Source: Agromyces sp. G08B096
GTDB lineage: Bacteria; Actinomycetota; Actinomycetes; Actinomycetales; Microbacteriaceae
DNA length: 64,000 nucleotides
NCBI RefSeq assembly: GCF_040267705.1
Contig: NZ_CP158374.1
Location: 2,046,001-2,110,000 of the forward strand
Direction: 5' to 3'
Shown: piece after piece, positions 1 through 13,375 of the stretch
How the letters are laid out: every line of letters starts with the position of its first letter
How positions within the stretch are numbered: the stretch's first letter is position 1
The notes under the pieces: generated by a model
Seen by the model: only the letters and a program-made list of their open reading frames with translations
Told to the model about the DNA's origin: nothing
Databases searched by the model: none
Translations under genes and position numbers: made by a program

Positions 1-555
1 GCCGCTCACCCCGGTCCGCGGGCCCGACGCCGACTTCGGCGGGTCGGTCGAAAGCAGCAGTTCGTACGGCGGTGCCAGCAGATCGTCACCCGTCGCCGAC
101 AGCGGGACGCCGAGGGCGAGGCTGAGCCGGGCCGGACCCCGCGCGAGATCGCGATCGGCCGCGCCCGGCCGCCGAGCACGCGCGAGCTCGATGCCCTCGA
201 CGACGGTGGCGCCGCGGAGGAGGACCGCTGAGGACGTGCCGGGATGCCCCGACACGATGTTCAGGCACACGTGCATGCCGTAGCTGAAGTACGCGTAGAG
301 GTGGCCCGCTTCGCCGAACATCACCGCGTTGCGCGGCGTCATGCCCCGGAACGCGTGCGACCCGGGATCCTCCCCGACGCCGAGATAGGCCTCGACCTCG
401 CTCAGCCGGACGGCGACCCGACCGTCGTCGGTGTCGTGCGCGAGGACGGCGCCGAGCAGCCGGGGCGCGAGCTCGACCGCGTCGAGCGCGAGGGCCGCGC
501 GTGTGGCGGGCACGAGCGCGGGTCGCGCGTCGGGGACGGCGTCGGCGGGAGGCAT
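1..555 (-). CDS. mpg: DNA-3-methyladenine glycosylase (AAG/Mpg family), 3'-truncated by window edge
   Basis: Base-excision-repair glycosylase of the AAG/Mpg family that removes alkylated purines. Reading the minus strand from the ATG at 555 gives 185 codons without a stop. They contain the family core EVEAYLG, DPGSHAFRG, TPRNAVMFG and AGHLYAYFSYGMHVCLNIV, which carries the catalytic-pocket Glu and the intercalating Tyr region. The C-terminus lies beyond base 1. The gene begins 8 bp after the argH stop with no good Shine-Dalgarno, so it is probably translated by coupling at the end of the arg operon. The same argH-mpg order is familiar in actinobacteria. Family assignment is secure; only the exact start is uncertain. 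Confidence 0.9.
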   Translation of the reverse strand, partial: MPPADAVPDARPALVPATRAALALDAVELAPRLLGAVLAHDTDDGRVAVRLSEVEAYLGVGEDPGSHAFRGMTPRNAVMFGEAGHLYAYFSYGMHVCLNIVSGHPGTSSAVLLRGATVVEGIELARARRPGAADRDLARGPARLSLALGVPLSATGDDLLAPPYELLLSTDPPKSASGPRTGVSG

Positions 556-563
556 CCGGTCGA

Positions 564-5087
<4,524 letters not shown>

Positions 5088-5090
5088 CGC

Positions 5091-6248
5091 TCAGCTCGCG
5101 TAGGCGCTGTTCTCGTGCACGTAGTCGTGCGTGAGGTCGTTGGTGCGGATCGTCGCGGATGCCTCGCCCGCGTGCAGCTCGATCAGCACGTGCGTCGCCC
5201 GCGGCGCGAGATCGACCTCGTCGCGCGGACGGTCGGGGCGTCCGGCGTGGCACACGCGCACGCCGTTCATGCTCACGTCGACGAGGTACGGATCGAACGG
5301 GGCCGTGGTGGTGCCGATGGCGGCGAGCACTCGCCCCCAGTTGGGGTCGTTGCCGAAGATCGCGGCCTTGAACAGGTTGTTCCTCGCCACCGATCGGCCG
5401 ACTTCGACGGCGTCGTCCTCGGTGACGGCGCCAACGACCTCGATCGTGATGTCGTGGCTCGCGCCTTCGGCGTCGCCCTGCAGCTGCCGGGCGAGGTCGT
5501 CGCACGCGTTCGCCAGGGCGGCACGGAACGCCTGCGGCTCGGGCCGGACGCCTGACGCGCCGCTCGCGAGCAGCGTCACCTGGTCGTTCGTCGACATGCA
5601 GCCGTCGGAGTCGAGCCGGTCGAACGTGACCCTCGTGGCCTCACGGAGCGCGGCGTCGAGCTCGGCGGCGTCGAGCGCCGCGTCGGTAGTGAGGACGACG
5701 AGCATCGTCGCGAGACCGGGTGCCAGCATGCCGGCGCCCTTCGCCATGCCGCCGATGCGCCAGCCGTCGCCGTCGACCACGACGGTCTTCGGCACGGTGT
5801 CGGTCGTCATGATGGCGCGCGCCGCGTCGAGCCCGGCCGTCTCGTCGGCGCCCAGCCGGTTCGCGGCCGAGAGGACGCCCTCCTCGAGCACCTCGCCGTC
5901 GAGCTGGTCGCCGATGAGCCCGGTGGAGCAGACGAGCACGTCGCCCGCCGAGACGCCGAGGGCGGATGCCGCTGCCTCGGCGGTGCGGTGGGTGACCTGG
6001 AAGCCCTCAGGGCCGGTGAAGCAGTTCGCCCCGCCGGAGTTCAGCACGATCGCCGAGGCGACGCCGTCGGCGATGACCTGCCGTGACCAGATGACCGGGT
6101 TCGCCTGCGCCCTATTCGAGGTGAACACGGCCGCCGCGGCCTGCGAGGGCCCGCGGTTCACGACGACGGCGAGGTCGAGGGCGCCGGTGCGCTTGATGCC
6201 GGCGGCGATGCCTGCCGCTTCGAAGCCGGCGGGAGCGGTGACGGTCAC
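5091..6248 (-). CDS. argJ: Bifunctional ornithine acetyltransferase / N-acetylglutamate synthase
   Basis: Recycles the acetyl group from N-acetylornithine to glutamate and can also acetylate glutamate with acetyl-CoA. The 385-residue precursor is expected to cleave itself at Ala-Thr within [14 protein letters not shown] (Thr near residue 180) into alpha and beta chains, leaving the nucleophilic threonine. The GTG start at 6248 overlaps the argC TGA stop. In-frame sequence further upstream is not conserved and belongs to argC. Because ArgJ recycles acetyl groups, no argE is needed and none is present. Confidence 0.96.
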   Translation of the reverse strand: MTVTAPAGFEAAGIAAGIKRTGALDLAVVVNRGPSQAAAAVFTSNRAQANPVIWSRQVIADGVASAIVLNSGGANCFTGPEGFQVTHRTAEAAASALGVSAGDVLVCSTGLIGDQLDGEVLEEGVLSAANRLGADETAGLDAARAIMTTDTVPKTVVVDGDGWRIGGMAKGAGMLAPGLATMLVVLTTDAALDAAELDAALREATRVTFDRLDSDGCMSTNDQVTLLASGASGVRPEPQAFRAALANACDDLARQLQGDAEGASHDITIEVVGAVTEDDAVEVGRSVARNNLFKAAIFGNDPNWGRVLAAIGTTTAPFDPYLVDVSMNGVRVCHAGRPDRPRDEVDLAPRATHVLIELHAGEASATIRTNDLTHDYVHENSAYAS

Positions 6249-7288
6249 GGGGCGACTCCGTTCACGGGGAGGCCGGTCGACTCGGTGAGACCGAGCGCGA
6301 TGTTGGCCGACTGGATCGCGGCGCCTGCGGTGCCCTTCACGAGGTTGTCGACCGCGGCGACGACGACCACCCGGCCCGCCCGCTCGTCGACCGCGAGGCC
6401 GAGCAACGCGGTGTTCGCGCCGAGCACGTCCGCAGTCCGCGGGAACTGCCCCTCGGGCAGCAGCTGCACGAACCGCTCGCCCGCGTAGGCATCCTCCCAG
6501 GCGCGGCGGACCGTCGCGGCGTCCGTTCCGGGCACGAGTCTCGCGGTCGAGGTGGCGAGGATGCCGCGCGACATCGGCACGATCACCGGAGTGAACGAGA
6601 TCGAGGGCCGGTCGGCACCGGCCCAGCGGAGCGCCTGCTGGATCTCGGGGATGTGCCGGTGCACGCCGCCGACGGAGTAGGGGTTCGCCGACCCGAGGAT
6701 CTCGGAGGCGAGCAGGTGCGCCTTCAGACTCTTGCCCGCGCCCGACGGCCCGACGGCAAGCACCGAGACGAGGTCGTTCTCCTCGATCACACCCGCGCGG
6801 ATGCCCGGGGCCAGCGACAGCGCCACCGTCGACGCGTTGCATCCGGGCGCCGCGATCCGCCGCGTCTTCGCGAGCCGGTCGCGCTGCGTGCCCGACATGC
6901 GCGGCAGCTCGGGCACGCCGTACGCCCAGGCGCCGTGATGATCGGGGCCGTAGAACTCGGCCCAGTCGGCCGCCGACTCGAGCCGGTGGTCGGCCCCGCA
7001 GTCGATGACGAGGGTCTCGGGCGACAGCTCGGCGGCAATGGCCCCCGAGGCGCCGTGCGGCAGCGCGAGGAACACCACATCGTGCCCCGAGAGCACGTCG
7101 GCGGTGGTCTCCTGCAGGGTCAGGTGCGTGTAGGTCCGCAGATGCGGCTGCACCGACACGAGCGGCTGCCCGGCGTTCGAGTGCGCCGTGACGGTGCGCA
7201 CCTCGAAGTCGGGATGATCGGCGAGCAGCCTGAGGATCTCTCCCCCGGCATAGCCGGACGCGCCGGAGACGGCGACGGAGTAGGTCAT
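6245..7288 (-). CDS. argC: N-acetyl-gamma-glutamyl-phosphate reductase
   Basis: NADPH-dependent reduction of N-acetylglutamyl phosphate to the semialdehyde. The 347-residue protein has an N-terminal Rossmann motif [14 protein letters not shown], the active-site cysteine in AAPGCNAST near residue 149, and the catalytic histidine region [13 protein letters not shown]. It is the first gene of argCJBDFH. A strong Shine-Dalgarno AAGGTGG lies 6 nt before the ATG and is embedded in the small palindrome ACCTTTAAGGT (7295-7305). I could not find an ARG-box-like operator upstream. Confidence 0.97.
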   Translation of the reverse strand: MTYSVAVSGASGYAGGEILRLLADHPDFEVRTVTAHSNAGQPLVSVQPHLRTYTHLTLQETTADVLSGHDVVFLALPHGASGAIAAELSPETLVIDCGADHRLESAADWAEFYGPDHHGAWAYGVPELPRMSGTQRDRLAKTRRIAAPGCNASTVALSLAPGIRAGVIEENDLVSVLAVGPSGAGKSLKAHLLASEILGSANPYSVGGVHRHIPEIQQALRWAGADRPSISFTPVIVPMSRGILATSTARLVPGTDAATVRRAWEDAYAGERFVQLLPEGQFPRTADVLGANTALLGLAVDERAGRVVVVAAVDNLVKGTAGAAIQSANIALGLTESTGLPVNGVAP

Positions 7289-7556
7289 GAATCCACCTTA
7301 AAGGTCGAAGCGGTCGGGAATCGGCTCCGGCGACACCTGCTGACGGCTCCATCGCCGCATGCGGGGTCGCCTAGAGTCGGCGGCCGCCACGACGTCGGCT
7401 GCGCACCACGACGACACGCGAAACGCGTGCGGGGGCGACGGGCCGGGACGCGGACATGGGGACGACCCTAGCGAGCGCTGCGCCGTGCGCGCAAACCGGT
7501 GACGTCGCGCGACGCGCGGCGCTCACCTCCGTCGTGCGGCGATGGCCCCGGATGTC
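7289..7556. other. Intergenic region upstream of argC (arg operon promoter region)
   Basis: 268 bp between argC and the DUF1801 gene, both on the minus strand. It should contain the arg operon promoter. The only distinct structure I see is the 11-bp perfect palindrome at 7295-7305 overlapping the argC Shine-Dalgarno. No convincing ArgR box, attenuator or terminator was found, and no small gene with coding character. Confidence 0.45.
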
Positions 7557-7961
7557 TCACCCGCGGGCGTGCACCCACGCGCGGTCGACGAGCGACTCGA
7601 GCACGTGCAGGTCGATGGTGGAGAGGCGCCCGACCCAGAGGCATCCGGCCCCGACCTTCACCTTGCCGAGGTCCTCGACCAGCTGCTCCCCGCCTGGCAG
7701 CTGGAGGCCGTACAGCGAGACGGACGCCTTGCGCGGCGAGAACCCGACCACCATCCATTCGCCCTCGCGGCCGCTCGCGTAGCGGTAGTGCTGCAGGCCG
7801 TAGCCGACGATCGACGGACCCCACATCACGGCGTCGGTGCCCGTGACGCGGTCGAACAGGTCTCGCAGCACGAATCCGTCTTCGCGGCGGCCGGCCGGCT
7901 CGACGCCGTCGAGGAACTCGGCGACGGATGCCCCGGTCGGAACGGTCTTCTGCTCGGCCAT
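7557..7961 (-). CDS. DUF1801 domain protein
   Basis: 134-residue soluble protein matching the DUF1801 (YdhG-like) family: an N-terminal TGASVAEFLDGVEP segment, then VMWGPSIVGYGLQHYRYASG and VGFSPRKASVSLYGL, ending with a helix containing KVKVGAGCLWVGRLSTIDLHVLESLVDRAW. The biochemical role of this family is not established and I infer none here. It is a single gene, downstream of the pheST terminator and upstream of argC. The start ATG at 7961 lies 5 nt after a TACGCT hexamer, so the mRNA may be leaderless. Confidence 0.8.
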   Translation of the reverse strand: MAEQKTVPTGASVAEFLDGVEPAGRREDGFVLRDLFDRVTGTDAVMWGPSIVGYGLQHYRYASGREGEWMVVGFSPRKASVSLYGLQLPGGEQLVEDLGKVKVGAGCLWVGRLSTIDLHVLESLVDRAWVHARG

Positions 7962-7966
7962 GCCTC

Positions 7967-7972
7967 AGCGTA
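7967..7972 (-). promoter_or_regulatory. Putative -10 (TACGCT), leaderless start of DUF1801 gene
   Basis: TACGCT on the minus strand ends 5 nt before the ATG at 7961 and there is no Shine-Dalgarno, as expected for a leaderless transcript. No clear -35. Confidence 0.4.
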
Positions 7973-7996
7973 GCGCCGGCCGACCCGGCACGGGAA

Positions 7997-8025
7997 GGCG
8001 GTCCGGGCGCGTGGCCCGGACCGCC
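7997..8025 (-). terminator. Hairpin terminator after pheST
   Basis: A perfect 12-bp stem (GGCGGTCCGGGC at 7997-8008 with its complement at 8014-8025) and a 5-nt loop, 60 bp past the pheT stop. On the minus strand the stem is followed by TTCCC. Likely the pheST terminator. Confidence 0.75.
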
Positions 8026-8084
8026 ATCGAGTCGGTGCATCGACTCCGCGACCCCGGCCGATCCGTCGCGGATCGGATCGCGGA

Positions 8085-10622
8085 TCAGTCGCGGATCGCC
8101 GCGCCGGTCCGCTCGAGCGCGAGCGCAGCGCCCGCGAGCTTGGCCTCGCTGGCCTCCGCGGCCGTCAGCGTGCGGTCGGGCGCGCGGAACCGGAGCGCGA
8201 AGGTCAGGCTCTTCTCGGACTCCGCGACGCCCTGGCCGCGGTAGTCGTCGACGAGTTCGACGTGCTCCAGCAGGTCACCGGCCCCCTCGCGCACCGCAGC
8301 GGCGACCGCGGCGGCGGGCACGTCGCGTGCGACCACGAGCGAGAGGTCCTGCGTCGCGGCGGGGTAGCTCGACAGCGCCCGCGCCTCGACGGGCCGGTCG
8401 CCCGCCGCGATCACGGCATCGAGGTCGAGTTCGGCGACGGCGACGACCCGCGGAAGGTCGTTCGCCTCCGCGACGGCGGGGTGCAGCTCGCCGGCGACGC
8501 CCACCACGCGGCCGTCGACGCGGAGCTCAGCCGTCCGGCCGGGGTGCAGCGCCTGGTGGCGGCCCTGGACGACCTCGATCGCCGTGCCGGTGGCGAGGCC
8601 GATCTCCCGGACGCGGTCGAGTGCCTCGGCGAGCCCCGCCGGAAGCGGCGACTGACCGGGCGCCTTGCGGACGACGTCGCCCACGAGGAGGACGGCGACG
8701 TGCCGCGGCTGACGCGGAAGTCCCGCGGTCAGCGCGGCGAGCTCGTCGTCGGCCGGCAGCGCGCCGCCCGCCGGGAGGGTCGGGGAACCGAGCTCCTGCC
8801 CCGATTCGGGGAGGAACACGAGCCCCGTCTCGTAGACGTCGAGGTCGGTGAGCCCGCGGGAGAGGTTGCGGCGGGCGACCTCGACGAGCCCGGGCAGCAG
8901 CGAGCGGCGCAGGTAGGGGCGCGACGCGTCGAGCGCGTTCGCGACCTTCACCTGGGCGAGCTGCTCCCCCGGCTCGGGCGCGACGGCGGTGCCGAACAGC
9001 CGGTTCTCCTCGTCGGTGACGAAGGGGAACGCGAGCACCTCGGTCGCCCCGGCGCCGGCGAGTACGTCGGCCACCTGCTTGCGCAGGCGCTGCGACCGCG
9101 TGAGCCCGCGGCCGGGCGGGGCGACGGGCAGCACCGACGGGATCAGGTGGTAGCCGACGAGGCGCGCGACCTCTTCGACGAGCTCGGCCTTGCCGGTGAG
9201 GTCGGGCCTCCAGCTCGGCGGGATGACTTCGAACCCGGCGTCGGTGCGCGTGACGGCGCCGCCGATCTCGGCGAGGGCGTCGTGCACCTGCCGCTCGGTG
9301 TACTCCACGCCGATGAGCTTCGAGGCGTAGCCGTGCGGCAGCAGGATGGGCTCCCGCTCGGGCGCCTCCGCGACGAGCGACCCGCCCTCGTCGGGCGTGC
9401 CGCCCGCCAGGTCGGCCATGAGCTGGGCGACCCGTGACACGGCGGCGGCCGCGATGGCGGGGTCGACGCCTCGCTCGTAGCGCTTCGCCGCCTCGCTCGG
9501 CAGCTTGTGCCGTCGCGCGGTGCGCGCGATGGACACCGGGTCCCAGTTCGCCGCTTCGATGAGCACGTTGCGGGTCGCATCGCCCATCTCGGTCTCGGCG
9601 CCGCCCATGACGCCGCCGAGGCCGATCGGCCCGCGGTCGTCGGTCACGACGAGGTCCTCGACATGGAGCGTGCGCGTCTTGCCGTCGAGCGTGGTGAACT
9701 GCTCGCCGGGCTGCGCCCGCCGCACCACGATGCCGCCGCGCAGCTGGTCGAGGTCGTAGCCGTGGATCGGCTGGCCGAACTCGAGCATGACGTAGTTCGT
9801 GATGTCGACGAGAACGCCGAGCGAGCGGATGCCGGCGAGCTTCAGCCGGGCGATCATCCACGCCGGCGTCGGGCGCGACGGGTCGACGCCGCGGACGATC
9901 CGGGTCGCGAACACCGAAGAGCCGACGCGACCGCGGATGGGCGCCCGGTCGTCGATCACGACGGGGAAGCCGTCGGCCGACGGCACCACGGCGGGCGACT
10001 GGGCGACCGGATCGCGGAACGTCGCACCCGTGGCGTGCGCGTACTCCCGCGCGACGCCGCGGATGGAGAAGGCGTAGCCGCGGTCGGGCGTGACGTTGAT
10101 CTCGACGGCCGCGTCGTTCAGGCCGAGCAGCTCGATCGCATCGGTGCCAACGGGCGCCTCGACGCCGAGCGTCGAGAGCCGCAGGATGCCGTCGTGGTCT
10201 TCGCCGAGGCCGAGCTCGCGGGCCGACGCGATCATGCCGTCGGACACGTGGCCGTACGTCTTCCGCGCCGCGATCGGGAACGGGCCGGGCAGAACGGACC
10301 CCGGAAGCGTCACGACCACCTGGTCGCCGACGAAGAAGTTCCGCGCGCCGCAGACGATGCCGTGGACGGCGTCGCCGCCGTCGGCCGCGGTCTCACCGTC
10401 GGGGGCGACCCGCACCTGACACCAGCGGATGGTCTTGCCGTTGGACTGCGGCTCCTCGACGAAGTCGAGCACCTCGCCGACGACGATGGGGCCCTGCACC
10501 TCGAAGGTGTGGACGTCCTCCTCCTCGAGGCCCACGCGCACGAGCGCGGCGTGGACGTCCTCGGGAGTCGTCCCGGCAACGAGCTCGACGTATTCGGCGA
10601 GCCAGCTGAGCGGCACCCGCAT
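8085..10622 (-). CDS. pheT: Phenylalanine--tRNA ligase beta subunit
   Basis: Beta chain of the (alpha-beta)2 PheRS that charges tRNA-Phe in the cytosol. The 845 residues run in the order MRVPLSWLAEYVEL, an OB-fold tRNA-binding (EMAP-II-like) domain around residues 40-160, the B3/B4 editing domain around 220-410 (VDITNYVMLEFGQPIHGYD), a B5 domain, a catalytic-like core, and the C-terminal FDX-ACB anticodon-binding domain (LSSYPAATQDLSLVV to the end). The ATG directly abuts the pheS stop (TAAATG), so the subunits are translationally coupled. The 3' end carries three copies of TCGCGGATC running past the stop. Confidence 0.97.
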   Translation of the reverse strand: MRVPLSWLAEYVELVAGTTPEDVHAALVRVGLEEEDVHTFEVQGPIVVGEVLDFVEEPQSNGKTIRWCQVRVAPDGETAADGGDAVHGIVCGARNFFVGDQVVVTLPGSVLPGPFPIAARKTYGHVSDGMIASARELGLGEDHDGILRLSTLGVEAPVGTDAIELLGLNDAAVEINVTPDRGYAFSIRGVAREYAHATGATFRDPVAQSPAVVPSADGFPVVIDDRAPIRGRVGSSVFATRIVRGVDPSRPTPAWMIARLKLAGIRSLGVLVDITNYVMLEFGQPIHGYDLDQLRGGIVVRRAQPGEQFTTLDGKTRTLHVEDLVVTDDRGPIGLGGVMGGAETEMGDATRNVLIEAANWDPVSIARTARRHKLPSEAAKRYERGVDPAIAAAAVSRVAQLMADLAGGTPDEGGSLVAEAPEREPILLPHGYASKLIGVEYTERQVHDALAEIGGAVTRTDAGFEVIPPSWRPDLTGKAELVEEVARLVGYHLIPSVLPVAPPGRGLTRSQRLRKQVADVLAGAGATEVLAFPFVTDEENRLFGTAVAPEPGEQLAQVKVANALDASRPYLRRSLLPGLVEVARRNLSRGLTDLDVYETGLVFLPESGQELGSPTLPAGGALPADDELAALTAGLPRQPRHVAVLLVGDVVRKAPGQSPLPAGLAEALDRVREIGLATGTAIEVVQGRHQALHPGRTAELRVDGRVVGVAGELHPAVAEANDLPRVVAVAELDLDAVIAAGDRPVEARALSSYPAATQDLSLVVARDVPAAAVAAAVREGAGDLLEHVELVDDYRGQGVAESEKSLTFALRFRAPDRTLTAAEASEAKLAGAALALERTGAAIRD

Positions 10623-11663
10623 TTAGACCACCATTCCGAACTGCTGGGAGAAGCGCACGTCGCCCTCGGCCATGTCTCGCATGTCTTGCACGTCGTTGCG
10701 GAGCATGAGCCCGCGCTCGATGCCCATGCCGAACGCGAAGCCCGTGTACTCCTCGGGGTCGATGCCTGCCGAGCGGAGCACGTTCGGGTGCACCATGCCG
10801 CACCCGCCCCACTCGATCCAGCGCGCGCCGCCCTTGAACGTCGGGTGCCAGAAGTCGAGCTCGGCCGACGGCTCGGTGAACGGGAAGAAGCTCGGGCGCA
10901 GGCGCACCTGCGCCTCCTCGCCGAAGATCGACTTCACGAAGTGGTCGAGGGTGCCCTTCAGGTGCGCCATGGTGAGGCCCTTGTCGACGGCGAGGCCCTC
11001 GAACTGCATGAACACCGGCAGGTGCGTCGCGTCGAACTCGTCGGTCCGGTACACCCGGCCCGGTGCCAGGACGTAGATCGGCACCTCGCGGTCGAGCATC
11101 GAGCGGACCTGCACCGGGCTCGTGTGCGTCCGGAGCACCAGGTGCGCCTCGGGCGGGTCGACGAAGAAGGTGTCCTGCATGGCGCGGGCGGGGTGGTCGG
11201 CGTCGAAGTTCAGCGCATCGAAGTTGAACCACTCGCTCTCGACCTCTGGGCCTTCGGCGATCTCCCAGCCCATGCCGGTGAACACCTCGCACACGCGATC
11301 CTGCAGGAGGGTGAGCGGATGCCTCGCCCCCGCCGTGTAGCGCGACGGCAGCGCCGTGACATCCAGCGCTTCCGCGGCGAGCCGCGCCTCCGCCTCCGCG
11401 GCGACGATCTCGGTCTCGCGCGCCGCGAACGCCTGGTTCACCCGGCCGCGGGCGCCGCCCACGAGCTTGCCGAGGGCGGCCTTCTGGTCGTTCGGCACGT
11501 CGCGCAGCAGCGCGTTCAGCCGGGCGAGCGTCGACTTCTCGCCCGTGTGCTCGGTGCGGACCTGCTTGAGCGCGGCGGAGTCGCCGGCCGCGGCGATCGC
11601 GGCGAGGGCCGCGTCGACGGCCGCGGCGACCGCGGGCTCGGTGATTTCAGTGGGCTCTGGCAC
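10623..11663 (-). CDS. pheS: Phenylalanine--tRNA ligase alpha subunit
   Basis: Catalytic subunit of PheRS. The 346-residue protein has an N-terminal coiled-coil arm (residues 1-90, LARLNALLRDVPNDQKAALGK), motif 1 around HPLTLLQDRV, motif 2 with WHPTFKGGARWIEWGGCGMVH, and motif 3 GFAFGMGIERGLMLR. The start is GTG at 11663, 8 nt after TAGACT. No T-box leader fits in the 70-bp gap to gluD. Confidence 0.97.
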   Translation of the reverse strand: MPEPTEITEPAVAAAVDAALAAIAAAGDSAALKQVRTEHTGEKSTLARLNALLRDVPNDQKAALGKLVGGARGRVNQAFAARETEIVAAEAEARLAAEALDVTALPSRYTAGARHPLTLLQDRVCEVFTGMGWEIAEGPEVESEWFNFDALNFDADHPARAMQDTFFVDPPEAHLVLRTHTSPVQVRSMLDREVPIYVLAPGRVYRTDEFDATHLPVFMQFEGLAVDKGLTMAHLKGTLDHFVKSIFGEEAQVRLRPSFFPFTEPSAELDFWHPTFKGGARWIEWGGCGMVHPNVLRSAGIDPEEYTGFAFGMGIERGLMLRNDVQDMRDMAEGDVRFSQQFGMVV

Positions 11664-11671
11664 GAAGAACG

Positions 11672-11677
11672 AGTCTA
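11672..11677 (-). promoter_or_regulatory. Putative -10 (TAGACT) of pheST
   Basis: TAGACT on the minus strand lies 8 nt before the pheS GTG in a short gap after the glu operon terminator. The transcript would be leaderless or nearly so. Confidence 0.45.
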
Positions 11678-11713
11678 CCGGGCGTGTCGCCCGTGGCGCG
11701 TTGCCCGCCGAAA

Positions 11714-11731
11714 CGCCCAGCGCAGTGGGCG
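11714..11731 (-). terminator. Hairpin terminator of the glu operon
   Basis: CGCCCA (11714-11719) and TGGGCG (11726-11731) form a 6-bp stem with a 6-nt loop, starting 1 bp after the gluD stop. On the minus strand it is followed by TTTCGG. Short but well placed. Confidence 0.5.
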
Positions 11732-11732
11732 G

Positions 11733-12662
11733 TCAGTGCGCGGTGCGGTCTTCCGACTGCCGCGCCGCTGCGCTCGCCTCGGCGACGAGCACCGCCTGGT
11801 TGGGGTCTTCGGGCGTACCGCCGCCCCGCCCGGCGTTGTACCGACGGTCGGTCCGCTTCGCGAGCCATCGAGCGAACCACGACAGGCTGAGGTTCATCAC
11901 GAGGTACAGCACGAACGCGATGCACCAGAGCGTGAAGAGGTACCGGTTGCCGTAGAAGCTGCCGAGGTTGTTGAGCGTCACCCGGAGCAGCTCGGGGTAC
12001 CCCACGATGTAGGCGAGCGAGGTGTCCTTCAGCAGGACGACGAGCTGGGCGACGATGATCGGCAGCATCTGGCGGAACGCCTGCGGGAACTCGACCAGCA
12101 TCTTGGACTGCAGCGGCCGCATCCCGAGGCTGAGCGCCGCCTCGCGCTGCCCTCGCGGCAGCGCGACGATGCCCGCCCGGAGCGCTTCACCGATCAGCGC
12201 GCCGTTGTATATCGCCAGCGCGGACACGACGGCCCAGTACTGTCCCGTTCCTGCGACGAGCAGGATGAACAGCATCATCAGCAGCACCGGCATGCCGCGG
12301 AAGAACTCGATGACGATGGCCGTGGGAATGCGGATCCAGGCGATCGCCGAACTCCGCAGGAGCGACAGCACGACGCCCAGTGCGATGGCAAGCACCGCAG
12401 CGACGATCGCCGCGCGGAGCGTGCCCCAGACGCCGACCCCGAACACGAAACCCCACATCTCGGGGTCGGTGACGATGTCCCAGCGGCTCGGGTCGAACAT
12501 GCCGGGCAGGGTGATCCCGCCGGACTCGCGAGGGGCGTTCAGGGTGGCGAACATCCATCCCAGACCCGCGACGACGACGACCGCGGTCACGACCGAAAGG
12601 ATGCGGGACAGCCGCCGAGCCTTGGGGCCGGGCGCGTCGAACAGGACTCCGGCGCCGCTCAT
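11733..12662 (-). CDS. gluD: Amino-acid ABC transporter permease (GluD-like)
   Basis: Membrane permease of a polar amino acid (glutamate-type) importer. The 309-residue protein has a cytoplasmic N-terminus, a first membrane helix at about residues 20-45, then four or five more. It contains the HisM-type motif EALRAGIVALPRGQREAALSLGM, where the EAA loop contacts the ATPase, and an extended periplasmic segment after the first helix, as in C. glutamicum GluD. The polar C-terminal tail of about 40 residues looks disordered. Its start overlaps the gluC stop by 4 bp. Confidence 0.9.
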   Translation of the reverse strand: MSGAGVLFDAPGPKARRLSRILSVVTAVVVVAGLGWMFATLNAPRESGGITLPGMFDPSRWDIVTDPEMWGFVFGVGVWGTLRAAIVAAVLAIALGVVLSLLRSSAIAWIRIPTAIVIEFFRGMPVLLMMLFILLVAGTGQYWAVVSALAIYNGALIGEALRAGIVALPRGQREAALSLGMRPLQSKMLVEFPQAFRQMLPIIVAQLVVLLKDTSLAYIVGYPELLRVTLNNLGSFYGNRYLFTLWCIAFVLYLVMNLSLSWFARWLAKRTDRRYNAGRGGGTPEDPNQAVLVAEASAAARQSEDRTAH

Positions 12663-13309
12663 CGCTGCACCACCCACTTCCGCTCGAGTTGGGTCGCGAG
12701 GAGGCCGAGCGGCACGGTCACGACGAGGTAGAAGAAGGCCACGCCGACGAGCACGGCGATCACCGCGTCGCCGTTCGCGTTGGCGAGGGTGCGGCCGACG
12801 CCGAACAGCTCGCTCACGAACCCAACGCCGCCGACGACCGACGTGTTCTTCGTCAACGCGATCAGCACGTTGATCAGCGGCGGGATCGTCATCCGGAACG
12901 CCTGCGGCAGCACGATCAGCGAGACGGTCTGGGTGAAGCCGAGGCCGAGCGAGCGCGCCGCCTCGGCCTGGCCGACTGGCACGCCGTTGATGCCGGAGCG
13001 GAGCGCCTCGGCGATGAACGGCGAGGTGTAGACCGCGAGCGCGATCATGCCGGCGATCAGGTACGGCAGATCCGATCCGAGGATGGGCAGGATGATCGCG
13101 CAGAAGATCACGACCAGCGTCAGCGGGGTGTTGCGGATGATCTCCGTGTACACCGTCGCGATGACGCGCAGCGTCGCGATCGGCGAGATGCGCATCGCCG
13201 CGATCAGCGTGCCGATCACCAGGGCGCCGGCGCCGCCCACGCCGAGCAGGAACAGCGTGGTGCCGAAGCCCTCGAGGTAGAGCGGGAGATTCGCGATGAC
13301 GACGTCCAC
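12659..13309 (-). CDS. gluC: Amino-acid ABC transporter permease (GluC-like)
   Basis: Second permease of the glutamate-type importer, 216 residues with about five membrane helices. The EAA-loop motif EALRSGINGVPVGQAEAARSLGLG sits in the middle and VVIFCAIILPIL is in a helix. Length and motifs fit the HisMQ family. It follows gluB after a 66-bp gap that contains a strong hairpin, and it overlaps gluD by 4 bp, so gluC and gluD should be made together. Confidence 0.9.
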   Translation of the reverse strand: MDVVIANLPLYLEGFGTTLFLLGVGGAGALVIGTLIAAMRISPIATLRVIATVYTEIIRNTPLTLVVIFCAIILPILGSDLPYLIAGMIALAVYTSPFIAEALRSGINGVPVGQAEAARSLGLGFTQTVSLIVLPQAFRMTIPPLINVLIALTKNTSVVGGVGFVSELFGVGRTLANANGDAVIAVLVGVAFFYLVVTVPLGLLATQLERKWVVQR

Positions 13310-13337
13310 GCGGGTCCTCTCGGTCGGGAAGCGGATG

Positions 13338-13370
13338 ACGGACCCGGGCGCACGAGGCGCCCGGGTCCGT
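13338..13370 (-). terminator. Intergenic hairpin between gluB and gluC (attenuating or stabilising)
   Basis: A perfect 13-bp stem (ACGGACCCGGGCG at 13338-13350 with its complement at 13358-13370) and a 7-nt loop, 5 bp after the gluB stop. There is no U-tract, so it probably stabilises the upstream message or terminates part of the transcripts. The binding protein would then outnumber the permeases. Confidence 0.65.
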
Positions 13371-13375
13371 TCGGA

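Noticed and set aside
8066-8097. Three short copies of TCGCGGATC around the pheT stop
   Set aside because: Nine-base units in GC-rich DNA that include codons of the conserved PheT end; likely chance or slippage with no supporting function.
11664-11732. T-box leader for pheST
   Set aside because: The 70-bp gap is too short and carries a glu terminator plus a -10; no T-box core motif.
9507-12731. Very long plus-strand reading frame opposite pheT-pheS-glu genes (1,074 codons)
   Set aside because: Antisense shadow of GC-rich coding DNA: it has an unnatural Arg/Asp/Val/Glu-rich composition and no recognisable domain, while the opposite strand encodes PheST and transporter proteins with clear motifs.
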